DNA of 12,158 nucleotides from CADCWK01 sp964244115. Lineage in GTDB: Bacteria > Chloroflexota > Chloroflexia > Thermomicrobiales > UBA6265. A model generated the notes under the pieces. The model made no database searches. It was not told the origin of the DNA and saw only the letters and a list, made by a program, of their open reading frames with translations. The position numbers and the translations under genes were made by a program. Location: the NCBI GenBank assembly GCA_964244115.1, contig CAXTHM010000096.1, positions 1-12,158 on the forward strand. Reading direction: 5' to 3'. Shown here piece by piece: positions 1 through 7,359 of this stretch (the first letter of the stretch is position 1; each line of letters starts with the position of its first letter).

Positions 1-828
1 CTCAAGGTCCACATCCACGCCGACAACCCCGGCCTGGTGCTGGACTACGCGCTCTCCCTGGGCGCCCTGACCGAGATCAAGATCGACAACATGCAGGAGC
101 AGACCCGCGCCCTCCGGACCGCCGCACCCGTCCGGGCCGAGGTCGGATCAGCCGAACCGGCGGCATCGTTCGGCCGGCAGGCGGTTCTGGCGGTGGCGGG
201 CGGGGCGGGGCTGGCCGATGCCCTTCGGTCGATGGGCGCGGCGAGCGTGATCGACGGCGGCGCGACGATGAACCCGAGCACCGCGGAACTGCTCGCCGCG
301 GTCGAGGCCAGCGACGCCGCCGAGGTGATCCTGCTGCCCAACCATCCGAACGTGATCATGGCCGCCAACCAGGTCCGTGACCTGACCGAGCGCTCGCTCC
401 GGATCATCCCGACCCGCTCCGTCCCGCAGGGGATCGCGGCGCTGAGCGCGTTCAACGCCGAGGCCGACCTCGCCGCCAACGTCGCGGCGATGGGCTCGGC
501 GATGGCCCACGTCCACACCGTCCAGATGTCGACCGCCGCCCGCGACGCGACGATCAACGGCGTCGCCGTCCGAAGCGGCCAGGCGATCCTGCTGATCGAC
601 GGCGACCTCGTCGCGGCTGATGACGACGCCCGCAGCCTCCTCGGTCGGACCCTCGCCGACGACCGCTTCGCCACGACGGAACTCGTCACGATCTACACCG
701 GCCTGGACGCGACCGACGAGGAGATCGTCGGCCTGACCGGCCTGGTCTCCGAAGTCCTGCCCGACGCCGACGTCGAGATCCACGGCGGCGGCCAGCCCCT
801 CTACCGGTTCATCATCTCCCTGGAGTAG
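1..828 (+). CDS. fakA: FakA/YloV-type fatty-acid kinase, C-terminal part (5' truncated by window)
   Basis: The reading frame is open from base 1, so the gene starts upstream of the window; 275 codons are visible. The first residues read LKVHIHADNPG, matching the KVHxHTDxPG segment of the FakA middle domain, where a pair of histidines (visible residues 4 and 6) belongs to a metal site in the family. The ALSLG and IKIDNM segments follow. Then comes the C-terminal DegV-like domain, with MNPSTAELL, ILLPNHPNVI, IPTRSVPQGIAAL and a final HGGGQPLYRFIISLE. The N-terminal DAK2/DhaL ATP-binding kinase domain is outside the window. In the family this cytosolic kinase phosphorylates fatty acid bound to FakB, giving acyl-phosphate for phospholipid synthesis. 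A degV/fakB-type gene lies 2 kb downstream on the same strand, which supports the pairing. It could also be annotated as a DAK2-domain fusion protein YloV. Family assignment is firm; substrate is inferred. Confidence 0.93.
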   Translation, partial: LKVHIHADNPGLVLDYALSLGALTEIKIDNMQEQTRALRTAAPVRAEVGSAEPAASFGRQAVLAVAGGAGLADALRSMGAASVIDGGATMNPSTAELLAAVEASDAAEVILLPNHPNVIMAANQVRDLTERSLRIIPTRSVPQGIAALSAFNAEADLAANVAAMGSAMAHVHTVQMSTAARDATINGVAVRSGQAILLIDGDLVAADDDARSLLGRTLADDRFATTELVTIYTGLDATDEEIVGLTGLVSEVLPDADVEIHGGGQPLYRFIISLE

Positions 829-1058
829 GTGTCCCGAAGTCGCTCGTTTCCGGGTCGACGGCTATGGCGTACACATGGACGTCGTATCGCTCGACGGTCG
901 AGGGGTTGCTACGATTGCTTCGACGACGTGCAGCGCAGCCGTCCTGAAATCGGCTCGCGGCCAGATCACCGACCACTGTCGATCGGATCCACGGCCAGCC
1001 GTTCGTTGTACCGGTAAGGGGCGCCGACGAGAGGCGCTCAGGACCAGAGGGGCGCATC

Positions 1059-1289
1059 ATGACCGCCACCTATACCTGGGACGTCTTGTCCACCCTCGAT
1101 GGTGTCGGCTCGTACGATGCCGATGGCGACTGGGGCGGCTACTGGGGCAAGCAGGGTCCCGAGTTCCTGGATCGCCGCGCCGCCCAGTACGGCGAGGATC
1201 CGCGGCTGGTCCTCGGAGCGAACACCCTCCGGATGCTCCAGCGATTCCTCGGGTCGCATGACCGAGAGTCCAACCTCCGTGGAGTCTGA
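1059..1289 (+). pseudogene. RibD_C/DHFR-family protein, N-terminal fragment only
   Basis: The 76-codon frame begins TYTWDVLSTLDGVGSYDADG and continues with DWGGYWGKQGPEFLDRR and VLGANTLRMLQRFL. This is the characteristic start of the dihydrofolate-reductase-like RibD C-terminal family, which normally runs to about 180-200 residues. After roughly residue 65 the resemblance ends, and a TGA closes the frame at 1287-1289. I found no continuation in the other frames before the next gene, so about two thirds of the domain is missing. A Shine-Dalgarno-like AGAGGGG (1046-1052) lies 6 bases before the ATG. The gene sits just upstream of a YciI-domain gene and a sigma-factor fragment, a combination seen in many bacteria. 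Whether the short peptide is made is unknown; NADPH-dependent reductase activity is not plausible. Confidence 0.75.
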
Positions 1290-1355
1290 TCATCGTCCGT
1301 CCATCGCCGACCCGGGTGTGTGGCCAGGGTCCCAGACCTCAGGAGACGAGTCGAG

Positions 1356-1712
1356 ATGCAGTACCTGTTCTCCGTGATCGAGCCGTTCCTCCCGGGTGGC
1401 ATCCGGGAAGACGAGACCGGCTCCGCGACCCCGGACGAGATGGCGGCCATCGACGCGTTCAACGACCGGCTTCAGGCCGAGGGACACTGGGTCTTCGCCG
1501 CCGGCCTCGATTCGCCCAGCACGGCGACCGTCGTCGACAACCGGGGCGCCGAGCGGGTGTTGACCGACGGCCCCTTCCTGGAGTCGAAGGAGCATCTCGG
1601 CGGCTTCTGGATCATCGAGGCCGCCGACCTGAACGTGGCGCTCCGGCTCGCCGCCGACGGGTCGGCGGCCTGCAACCGGAAGGTCGAAGTGCGGCCGCTC
1701 CTGGGCGAGTGA
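1356..1712 (+). CDS. YciI-like (YCII/DGPF domain) protein
   Basis: This is a 118-residue, apparently full-length member of the YCII-related family (PF03795). It shows the typical start MQYLFSVIEP, the EGHWVFAAGL strand, the diagnostic DGPF motif at residues 71-74, ESKEHLGGFWII, and the C-terminal ACNRKVEVRPLL. I chose the ATG at 1356 because AGGAGA (1341-1346) lies 9 bases upstream and the extra codons back to a GTG at 1320 look non-coding. The family has a ferredoxin-like fold, and members are commonly encoded beside ECF-type sigma factors. No general substrate is established. Here it is the only intact gene of what looks like a DHFR-YCII-sigma cassette: the gene before it is truncated, and the sigma gene starts 2 bases after its stop but breaks off after about 46 codons. 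Confidence 0.9.
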   Translation: MQYLFSVIEPFLPGGIREDETGSATPDEMAAIDAFNDRLQAEGHWVFAAGLDSPSTATVVDNRGAERVLTDGPFLESKEHLGGFWIIEAADLNVALRLAADGSAACNRKVEVRPLLGE

Positions 1713-1714
1713 GC

Positions 1715-1855
1715 GTGATCGATGTCCAGTCGCGGATGACCCGCGTTCACGGGGAGGGGTGGGCGCGGGTGGTCGCCGCTCCGACCAGGCGTTCCGGTGA
1801 CCTCGACATCGCCGAGGAGGCCGCCGGGGCATTCGCGGCCGCCGTCGAGCGCTGA
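1715..1855 (+). pseudogene. ECF-type RNA polymerase sigma factor, N-terminal remnant
   Basis: A GTG at 1715 opens a 46-codon frame 2 bases after the YciI stop, the close spacing expected of a co-transcribed partner. Its text, especially EGWARVVAAPTRRSGDLDIA followed by EEAAGAFAAAVER, resembles region 2 at the start of the large ECF sigma factors that accompany DGPF-domain proteins; these usually exceed 400 residues. In relatives the ER is followed by Trp-Pro. Here a TGA (1853-1855) occupies the Trp position and is followed by a Pro codon, consistent with a TGG-to-TGA change. After that the frame soon degenerates and meets another TGA at 1910-1912. No region 4 or C-terminal domain is present. 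It would not encode a working sigma factor. Confidence 0.6.
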
Positions 1856-1963
1856 CCGACCAGCGAAGGCGCCTGTGGGCGAAGGCATGTGGTCGTCGGC
1901 TACCGAGCGTGAGCAGTTGACGCCCTGCTCCGCCTCACGACCTCAATCGCGCTACTCCGGGTT

Positions 1964-2454
1964 TCATATGACGTACCCGAGATCGATGAGCGGCGTTGTC
2001 CCCCCTCTCCGGGCACGTCGATCGAGATCCGCTCTACCTGCCCTTCCGGTGCCGCTTGAGCCGTACTCGCTCAGGCGGCCGCCCCGGGCGATGGCGATGT
2101 CCCGGACCCGGATGTCGTGGTACGTGTCGCCCCTGACATGGAGCAGCAGCGCGACCCAGTGTCCGGCCGGCAGTACCTATAGATCGGCCACGAAGCCGCC
2201 GCTCGGGATGACGCGGCATCGGTTCGGACCACGGGACTCGACCCGGTCCACGCCCCCGAGCCCTGCGAACGCGACGACGGCCGCCGGGTCCCCTTCGGCC
2301 CGATCCCCGGCACGGCCAGGAACTCGGCGCCCCCCTTCGGGACCGTCCGGCGATAGGCTCCGACCCGGAAGGCCGATTCGCCCCCGATCTCCAGCAGGTC
2401 GGCCAGGAGCCCGATTGCCTGGGCGACCTCGGCGTCGATCATGGCCTGCGACAT
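1964..2454 (-). pseudogene. polX: Family-X DNA polymerase (PolX/PHP type), decayed and internally deleted
   Basis: The minus strand has a good start: GAGGAG (about 2463-2468) 8 bases before ATG 2454. It then reads AEVAQAIGLLADLLEIGGES and AFRVGAYRRTV, the N-terminal 8-kDa-like helix of bacterial PolX, and FLAVPGIGPKG, a helix-hairpin-helix. The frame then shifts by one: DPAAVVAFAGLGGVDRVESR, PNRCRVIPSGGFVADL, an in-frame TAG (2177-2179), then VLPAGHWVALLLHV, YHDIRVRDIAIARGGRLSEYG and a short PLIDLGYVI before TGA 1964-1966. These match, in order, the palm/thumb segments that in intact PolX precede the PHP domain. Several hundred bases are missing between the hairpin and the palm segments, and the PHP domain is absent. 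One deletion, one frameshift and one nonsense codon make function very unlikely. Confidence 0.75.
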
Positions 2455-2820
2455 CCGCGTCGCTCCTCACGGTCTCGCCGGCCAGCGTCCGGACGGACGG
2501 GTCGCGGCATATGCCGCACTCGCCTTGCCAGAGTCGTGGCTCCCGTCACGCTGGCGACGGATAGGGTTCGGAGCGATGACATCAGCCGGTATCCCCCAAG
2601 GCGACCGACCTCGCAACCGCACCCACCGGTCCCTGTGCTACGGTAACCCGAACCATTCGGCAGCGCATCGGATCGCCAGTAACCCGACCGGCAAGCCGGA
2701 CTCGGTCATCCCGGATCGAGCCGATGACCGCCGACCAACGAGAGCCATCGGGTCGTACCGAGACGCAGCCGCGGCGGGGCCTTCCCGTTCGATCCCGCCG
2801 TCCGACAGGAGAACCCGCGC
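2455..2820. other. Intergenic region between polX remnant (-) and degV (+)
   Basis: I see no convincing gene in either strand across these 366 bases. It separates two divergent starts and so should carry their control sequences. A perfect 14-bp palindrome, GCGGCATATGCCGC, lies at 2504-2517, about 50 bases upstream of the polX remnant start. A -10-like TGCTACGGT lies at 2636-2644, but I find no matching -35. If used, it would give degV a leader of roughly 170 bases. The degV ribosome site AGGAGA is at 2807-2812. Confidence 0.4.
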
Positions 2821-3666
2821 ATGGCCAGCCGTCCGGTCGTCATCGTGGCCGACTCGACGCTCGACGTCCCCGCCGGCGTCGCGGTCGAGCTCGGCATCCG
2901 GATCGTCCCGCTCAACCTCCAGTTCGGCGCCGAGTCGTTCCTGGACCAGGTCGAGATGACGTCGGACGAGTTTCTCCACCGGCTGACGACGGGCCCGGTG
3001 CTGCCGAAGACCTCGCAGCCGCCACCCGCCCGGTTCGAGGAGACCTTCCGGGCCGCGACGGAGGCCGGGAACGACGTCCTCTGCATCACGATCTCGGCCG
3101 AACTCTCCGGCACTCACAACAGCGCCCGCCTCGCCGCCGAGCCGTTCGGACCGGAGCGGGTCCGGGTGCTCGATTCCCGCTCGGTCTCGGTCGCCGGGGG
3201 CTTCATCGCGATCGCCGCCGCCCGGGCCGCCCGCGATGGTGCCAGCCTGGCCGAGGCGACGGCCCTGGCTGAAGCCATGCCGGCCCGGACCTCGCTCTAC
3301 GCCGCGCTGGACACGCTGGAGTTCCTGCACCGGGGCGGGCGGATCGGCCGGGCGTCGGCGCTGGTCGGCTCGCTGCTCAGCATCAAACCCATCATCCAGA
3401 TCCGCGACGGCCAGGTCCTGCCGGTCGAACGCGTCCGGACCTGGCGCAAGGCGATGGACCGGCTGGCGACCCTCGCTGCGGAGCACGCGCCGGCCGAGAC
3501 GCTCAGCGTGATGCACGTCGGCAACCGGCCGGACGGCCAGCGGCTGGCAGAGCGAGTCGCCCCGCTGATCCCGTGCGGCGAGGTCCTGCTCGGGCAGCTC
3601 GGGCCGGTCGTCGCGACCTACGGCGGTCCCGGCCTCGTTGGCTTCATCGTGGTGAAGCGGGCCTGA
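2821..3666 (+). CDS. DegV/FakB family fatty-acid-binding protein
   Basis: This is a 281-residue protein of normal DegV length. The motifs run in order: VADSTLDVP (residues 9-17), LPKTSQPPPARF (61-72), ITISAELSGTHNSARL (89-104), VLDSRSVSVAGG (117-127), LHRGGRIGRASALVG (169-183), LLSIKPIIQI (185-194) and GPVVATYGGPGLVGF (261-275). In the family this fold holds a fatty acid in a buried channel, with Thr/Ser of the TSQP and SGT segments binding the carboxylate. It passes the ligand to FakA for phosphorylation. The start is fixed by AGGAGA (2807-2812), 8 bases before ATG. It lies upstream of recG and downstream of fakA, the usual order apart from the intervening 2 kb. The conserved His of the THxGPG motif is Tyr267 here. 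Ligand identity is unknown. Confidence 0.93.
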   Translation: MASRPVVIVADSTLDVPAGVAVELGIRIVPLNLQFGAESFLDQVEMTSDEFLHRLTTGPVLPKTSQPPPARFEETFRAATEAGNDVLCITISAELSGTHNSARLAAEPFGPERVRVLDSRSVSVAGGFIAIAAARAARDGASLAEATALAEAMPARTSLYAALDTLEFLHRGGRIGRASALVGSLLSIKPIIQIRDGQVLPVERVRTWRKAMDRLATLAAEHAPAETLSVMHVGNRPDGQRLAERVAPLIPCGEVLLGQLGPVVATYGGPGLVGFIVVKRA

Positions 3667-3743
3667 GCCGTCGTTCCCGGATGAGATGAACGGACACGGG
3701 CGACCCGCTTGCCAACCGGCGGGCTTCGTCCGGCTGGACGCGG

Positions 3744-3749
3744 TAAAAT
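3744..3749 (+). promoter_or_regulatory. Possible -10 element upstream of recG
   Basis: TAAAAT within GGTAAAATGGGG is the most AT-rich hexamer in the 154-base degV-recG gap. It lies about 72 bases before the favoured recG GTG. I find no good -35 at 16-18 bases, so this is only a candidate. It argues mildly against the upstream ATG at 3686, which would place the hexamer inside the coding sequence. Confidence 0.25.
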
Positions 3750-3820
3750 GGGGACCAGCCCGAACCCGATCGAGACCCATCTCCGACCGCTTCCCGGGCG
3801 GCGGCGCAGAGAGCAGCCGC

Positions 3821-6361
3821 GTGGCGACACGACCCCTCCCCCACGACAATTCCCGCGACCGGACGGTCGATGCCGCCCTGGAGTCGCTCCGCGATCTCTG
3901 GCGCGAGGGTCTCACGACCAGCCGCCGCGAAGTCGCGATGGCTGACCGCTGGATCAAGGCGCTGGGATCATGGGCACCGACGACCGAGACCAGCCACCGC
4001 ATCGAGCAGGCCCGGGCGCGACTCGATGCCTACCGCTTCCTCGATGAGACGGCCCGGGCCAGCGAGTTGAAGGCCCTGGCCGCCGAGATCAAGGCAATCT
4101 CCGGTGACCTCCGGGACGCCGCGCCCGCGCTCACGCCCGTCGGCCTGCTGGACGGGGCGATCGGTGCCGCTCGGGTCGGCGCCCGCGAACCGAAGCCGGC
4201 TCCTCCCGCTCCGGCCCCACGCGCCTCCGCGCCGCGCGCAGCCAGCGCCATGCCGCAGCTCAAGCCGGAGTCACCGGTCACGGCCCTGCCCGGCGTCGGC
4301 GACACGGTCGCGAAGAAGCTGCTCGCCCACAAGCACCCGATGGAGACGCTCGGCGACGTGATCGCGCTCGCCCCGACCCGCCACATCGACTTCTCCCGCA
4401 CGACGACGATCAGCGAGGCCATCCGCGAGATGCACCGCGAGTTCGGCCGGCCGGAGGGGTTCGAGGTCACCGTCCGCGGCGAGATCACGAAGATCCAGGA
4501 CAACAGCTTCGCCAAGCCGCCCCGGATCTCGATCACGATGACCGACGGCACCGGCTCCCTCAAGGTCACCTGGTTCAACTCGTTCATGGGGCGGCAACTG
4601 ACCGTCGGCGACGAACTCGTCGTCAGCGGCGCCCTCGAAGACGGCTTCGGCGCGTTCGGGATGACCAGCCCGGAGTGGGAATACGCCCACCGGGCCGGCC
4701 TCTCGACCGGGCGCCTCGTCCCGGTCTACCCACTGACCAAGGGGCTGGCCCAGAAGAGCCTCCGGACGATGACCCGCAATGCCCTCGACGCCACCCAGGG
4801 CCGGCTCTACGACCCGCTGCCGGAGCCGATCCGGCGCAAGGTCGGCCTGCTGCCGCTCTGGGACGCCTACGAGCGCATCCACTACCCGGCCGACGGCGAC
4901 CAGCTCCACGCCGGCCAGCGCCGCCTCGCCTTCGACGACCTGTTCTACCTCCAGCTCGGCTACCTGATCCAGCGCCGCGACCGGCAGTCCGGCGGCGGCG
5001 TCCCGATGACGGTCGAGAGGCCGATCATCGATGCCTTCCTCGCCGGCCTGCCCTTCACCTTGACCGGCGACCAGCGGAAGGTCCTCGCCGAGATCGAGCG
5101 CGACCTCGCCGCCGACGTCCCGATGTCCCGCCTGCTCCAGGGCGACGTCGGTTCCGGCAAGACGGTCATCGCCGCCGCGGCCGCCCTGATCGCGACCGCC
5201 AACGGCTACCAGGCGGCGATCATGGCGCCGACCGAGATCCTCGCCGAGCAGCACGAGCGCAACCTCCAGCACCTGTTCGACGGGCTGCCCGAGGCGCTCC
5301 GACCGACCGTCGGCCTGCTGACCGGCAGCACCAAGGCCCGGCAGCGGCGCAGCCTGCTGGAGTCGCTGGCCGCCGGCCATCTCCAGATCCTCGTCGGCAC
5401 CCACGCGATCATCCAGCCGACCGTCCAGTACGACAAGCTGGCCGTCGCCGTCGTCGATGAGCAGCACCGCTTCGGGGTGAAACAGCGCGGCGAGCTCGCC
5501 CTCAAGGGGACGGGCGCCGCCCCGCACGTCCTCGCCATGACCGCGACGCCGATCCCGCGGACGCTCAACCTCGTCGTCCACGGTGACCTCGATGTCTCCG
5601 TGATCGCGGAGCGGCCGCCCGGCCGGATCCCGATCGAGACCCGGCGCTACCGGGCGTCCGAGCGCGACCTGGCCTACGACCTCGTTCGCCAGGAAGTCGG
5701 TGCCGGCCGGCAGGTCTTCGTGATCTGCCCGCTGGTCGAGGAATCCGAGCAGATCGAAGCCAAGGCCGCGACGGCCGAGGCCGAGCGTCTCCAGACCGAG
5801 GTCTTCCCGGAGCTGCGCGTCGAGCTCCTCCACGGCAAGATGGCCGCGAAGCAGAAGGACGCCGTCATGTCCGTCTTCCGCGACCGGCAGGCCGACATCC
5901 TGGTCGCGACCTCGGTGATCGAGGTCGGGATCGACATCCCGAACGCGACGGTGATGATGATCGAGGGCTCCGAGCGGTTCGGGCTGGCCCAGCTCCACCA
6001 GTTCCGCGGCCGGGTCGGCCGGGGGGCGCACCGCTCCTACTGCCTGCTGCTCTCCGACAACGAGGCCGGCGACGGCGACTCGCGACTGGAGGCGATGATC
6101 GAGAGCGACGACGGCTTCGTCCTCGCTGAGCGCGACCTGGACCTGCGCGGCCCCGGCGATTTCCTCGGCACCCGCCAGAGCGGCCTGCCCGAGCTGAGCT
6201 GGCTGGCCGACAGCTTCGACACCCGCCTGCTCGACGCCGCCCGATCCGCCGCCGAAGCCCTCCTCACCGAGGACCCGCACCTCGAGCGCCCCGACAACAA
6301 GGCCGTCGCCGAGATGCTCCAGGATTTCTGGGAGCGGACCGGCGTCGGCGTCACGCCGTAG
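3821..6361 (+). CDS. recG: ATP-dependent DNA helicase RecG
   Basis: RecG remodels stalled replication forks and branch-migrates Holliday junctions. Numbering from GTG 3821 (846 residues): an N-terminal helical extension starting ALESLRDLWREG, a Pro/Ala-rich linker (about 122-145), a helix-hairpin-helix LPGVGDTVAKKLL (from 156), then the OB-fold wedge domain. The helicase core follows: Walker A GDVGSGKT (441-448), DEQH box (546-549), TATPIPRT (574-581), SVIEVGIDIPNA, and motif VI QFRGRVGRG (727-735). The TRG region LRGPGDFLGTRQSG begins at 775. E. coli RecG has 693 residues; the extra length is the N-terminal extension common in several phyla. The frame stays open to an ATG at 3686, but those 45 codons look non-coding. 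GTG 3821 has only a weak AGAGAG 7 bases upstream, so the start is uncertain by up to 45 codons. All catalytic motifs are intact. Confidence 0.95.
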   Translation: MATRPLPHDNSRDRTVDAALESLRDLWREGLTTSRREVAMADRWIKALGSWAPTTETSHRIEQARARLDAYRFLDETARASELKALAAEIKAISGDLRDAAPALTPVGLLDGAIGAARVGAREPKPAPPAPAPRASAPRAASAMPQLKPESPVTALPGVGDTVAKKLLAHKHPMETLGDVIALAPTRHIDFSRTTTISEAIREMHREFGRPEGFEVTVRGEITKIQDNSFAKPPRISITMTDGTGSLKVTWFNSFMGRQLTVGDELVVSGALEDGFGAFGMTSPEWEYAHRAGLSTGRLVPVYPLTKGLAQKSLRTMTRNALDATQGRLYDPLPEPIRRKVGLLPLWDAYERIHYPADGDQLHAGQRRLAFDDLFYLQLGYLIQRRDRQSGGGVPMTVERPIIDAFLAGLPFTLTGDQRKVLAEIERDLAADVPMSRLLQGDVGSGKTVIAAAAALIATANGYQAAIMAPTEILAEQHERNLQHLFDGLPEALRPTVGLLTGSTKARQRRSLLESLAAGHLQILVGTHAIIQPTVQYDKLAVAVVDEQHRFGVKQRGELALKGTGAAPHVLAMTATPIPRTLNLVVHGDLDVSVIAERPPGRIPIETRRYRASERDLAYDLVRQEVGAGRQVFVICPLVEESEQIEAKAATAEAERLQTEVFPELRVELLHGKMAAKQKDAVMSVFRDRQADILVATSVIEVGIDIPNATVMMIEGSERFGLAQLHQFRGRVGRGAHRSYCLLLSDNEAGDGDSRLEAMIESDDGFVLAERDLDLRGPGDFLGTRQSGLPELSWLADSFDTRLLDAARSAAEALLTEDPHLERPDNKAVAEMLQDFWERTGVGVTP

Positions 6362-6390
6362 GGTTGAGGGAACGCGTCGGTTTCGGAGAG

Positions 6391-6431
6391 ACCCCTCCCC
6401 TGCCCATCCCCATCTGCGGATGGAGAGGGGT
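6391..6431 (+). terminator. Hairpin downstream of recG, possible terminator
   Basis: ACCCCTC (6391-6397) pairs with GAGGGGT (6425-6431). Inside it, CCATC (6410-6414) pairs with GATGG (6419-6423) around a TGCG tetraloop. It begins 30 bases after the recG stop, where a terminator is expected. There is no run of T after the stem and the internal loop is asymmetric, so intrinsic termination is uncertain. Confidence 0.4.
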
Positions 6432-6515
6432 TCCCTGCTGGTCGGCTTCGCCTTCCCGTGATGGCCCTGGCGGCGTCCGTCCGTAGGGCGCGGAGCTTGC
6501 CCCGTCCGGGCGCGC

Positions 6516-6680
6516 CGATACCGGCACTTCTGGGTCCGGAGCCTGGACGCCCTCGGCAGTGAGATCGCCCGGGAACGGGAGAACGCGGATCGGAATCGCG
6601 ACGAGACGGGCGACCGAGCGAACGATCCCCCTGAGATGGGTCGCCACGACGCGAGGAAGACTGAGGAGACACGGAGATGA
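6516..6680 (+). pseudogene. Possible C-terminal remnant of an ArsR-type regulator
   Basis: One frame reads RYRHFWVRSLDALGSEIARE, then a charged tail ending KTEETRR, with its TGA (6678-6680) overlapping the next gene's start as ATGA. ArsR-family repressors paired with SRPBCC/AHSA1 genes often end in an FW..RLDAL segment and overlap their partner this way. Upstream, the frame is open only from a TGA at 6459-6461 and has no winged-helix sequence, so at most the last ~50 residues survive. The tail is biased in composition and could be a chance frame. Confidence 0.3.
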
Positions 6681-7177
6681 CCGAACAGAACGCTGGCCGA
6701 CTCTGGCTGAACGACGGCAGCTACGGCGTGACGATGGGACGCACCTTCCCCATCGCGGTCGAGGCCCTGTGGGACTGGGTGACCAACCCCGACCGGCTCG
6801 CCGGCTGGTACTGCCTGGTCACCGGCACGTTCGCCCCCGGCGGCGAGTACACGATGCACTTCGGCGACGAGACCGGCACCGGGACGATCCAGCAGTGCGA
6901 CGCGCCGTACGGCTTCGCCGCCACCTGGAACCACGCCGACGAGCCCGCCAGCCTGCTGACGGTCACCCTCGCGCCGGACGGACCCGACCAGAGCCGGCTG
7001 ACCCTGGAACACGAGCGGCTGCCCGGCGACCAGGCGGCCGGCCACGCCGCCGGCTGGCACAGCTACCTCGACCGCCTCGAGGCCGCGGTCACGGAGACGC
7101 GGCTCAACGCCTGGTGGCCCCGCTGGGAGGAGGTCGTCGGCAGCTATCGCGACCAACACAGTGAACTAACAACGTAG
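6677..7177 (+). CDS. SRPBCC (START/AHSA1-like) family protein
   Basis: This is a 166-residue protein with the AHSA1-type SRPBCC pattern. It has the first helix/strand FPIAVEALWDWVTNPDRLAGW (split here as FPIAVEALWDW and VTNPDRLAGW), then TGTFAPGGEYTMHF, GTGTIQQCDAPYGFAATW, LLTVTLAPDG, SRLTLEHERLP and the closing AAGWHSYLDRLEAAV helix. The fold makes a hydrophobic cavity for lipids or other small ligands. The family's ligands vary and none is evident here. GAGGAG (6663-6668) lies 8 bases before the ATG. It follows a possible ArsR remnant with ATGA overlap, which would fit a regulator-SRPBCC pair that has lost its regulator. It is followed by a strong hairpin and a convergent gene. The domain looks complete. 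Confidence 0.88.
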   Translation: MTEQNAGRLWLNDGSYGVTMGRTFPIAVEALWDWVTNPDRLAGWYCLVTGTFAPGGEYTMHFGDETGTGTIQQCDAPYGFAATWNHADEPASLLTVTLAPDGPDQSRLTLEHERLPGDQAAGHAAGWHSYLDRLEAAVTETRLNAWWPRWEEVVGSYRDQHSELTT

Positions 7178-7185
7178 GTCGCGCG

Positions 7186-7356
7186 GCGAACCTGGTCGAA
7201 CGTGTCCTGGCAAACGCCCGGCCCGACTAGTGCCGCCGCCCGAACTGCCACCGCCGCGCCCACTTCGGCGAGGACGGCCGGCTCGACGACGACCAGCTCA
7301 CCGCCCACCCGGATTCGATGTCCCGGTCGCAGCTACGACCATCCCGATCGGGTTGA
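7186..7356 (+). pseudogene. HNH endonuclease-like C-terminal scrap
   Basis: One frame reads AANLVERVLANARPD, TAG (7228-7230), then PNCHRRAHFGEDGRLDDDQL and on to TGA 7354-7356. The CHxxxH text preceded by AANLV resembles the end of HNH nucleases (typically NLVALCxxCHRRAH). The zinc CxxC spacing is lost, the frame is interrupted and no upstream histidine motif is visible. If real, this is only the last part of a dead gene. The match is short. Confidence 0.35.
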
Positions 7357-7359
7357 CGA

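Noticed and set aside
905..915. TTGCTACGAT as an extended -10 promoter upstream of the DHFR-like fragment
   Set aside because: There is no -35 at a suitable distance and the start codon is about 145 bases away; too weak to annotate.
3686..3820. Extension of RecG to the ATG at 3686
   Set aside because: The 45 extra codons look non-coding, contain the only AT-rich -10-like hexamer in the gap and resemble no RecG N-terminus; GTG 3821 is preferred, with some doubt.
2638..4002. A 454-codon minus-strand frame opposite degV
   Set aside because: It is antisense to a clear DegV protein, has biased composition and no recognisable domain.
4271..7159. A very long open frame (over 960 codons) on the minus strand opposite recG and the SRPBCC gene
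   Set aside because: It is Arg/Asp/Gly/Val-rich with no family motifs and exactly shadows recG and SRPBCC codons; long antisense frames are expected in GC-rich genes.
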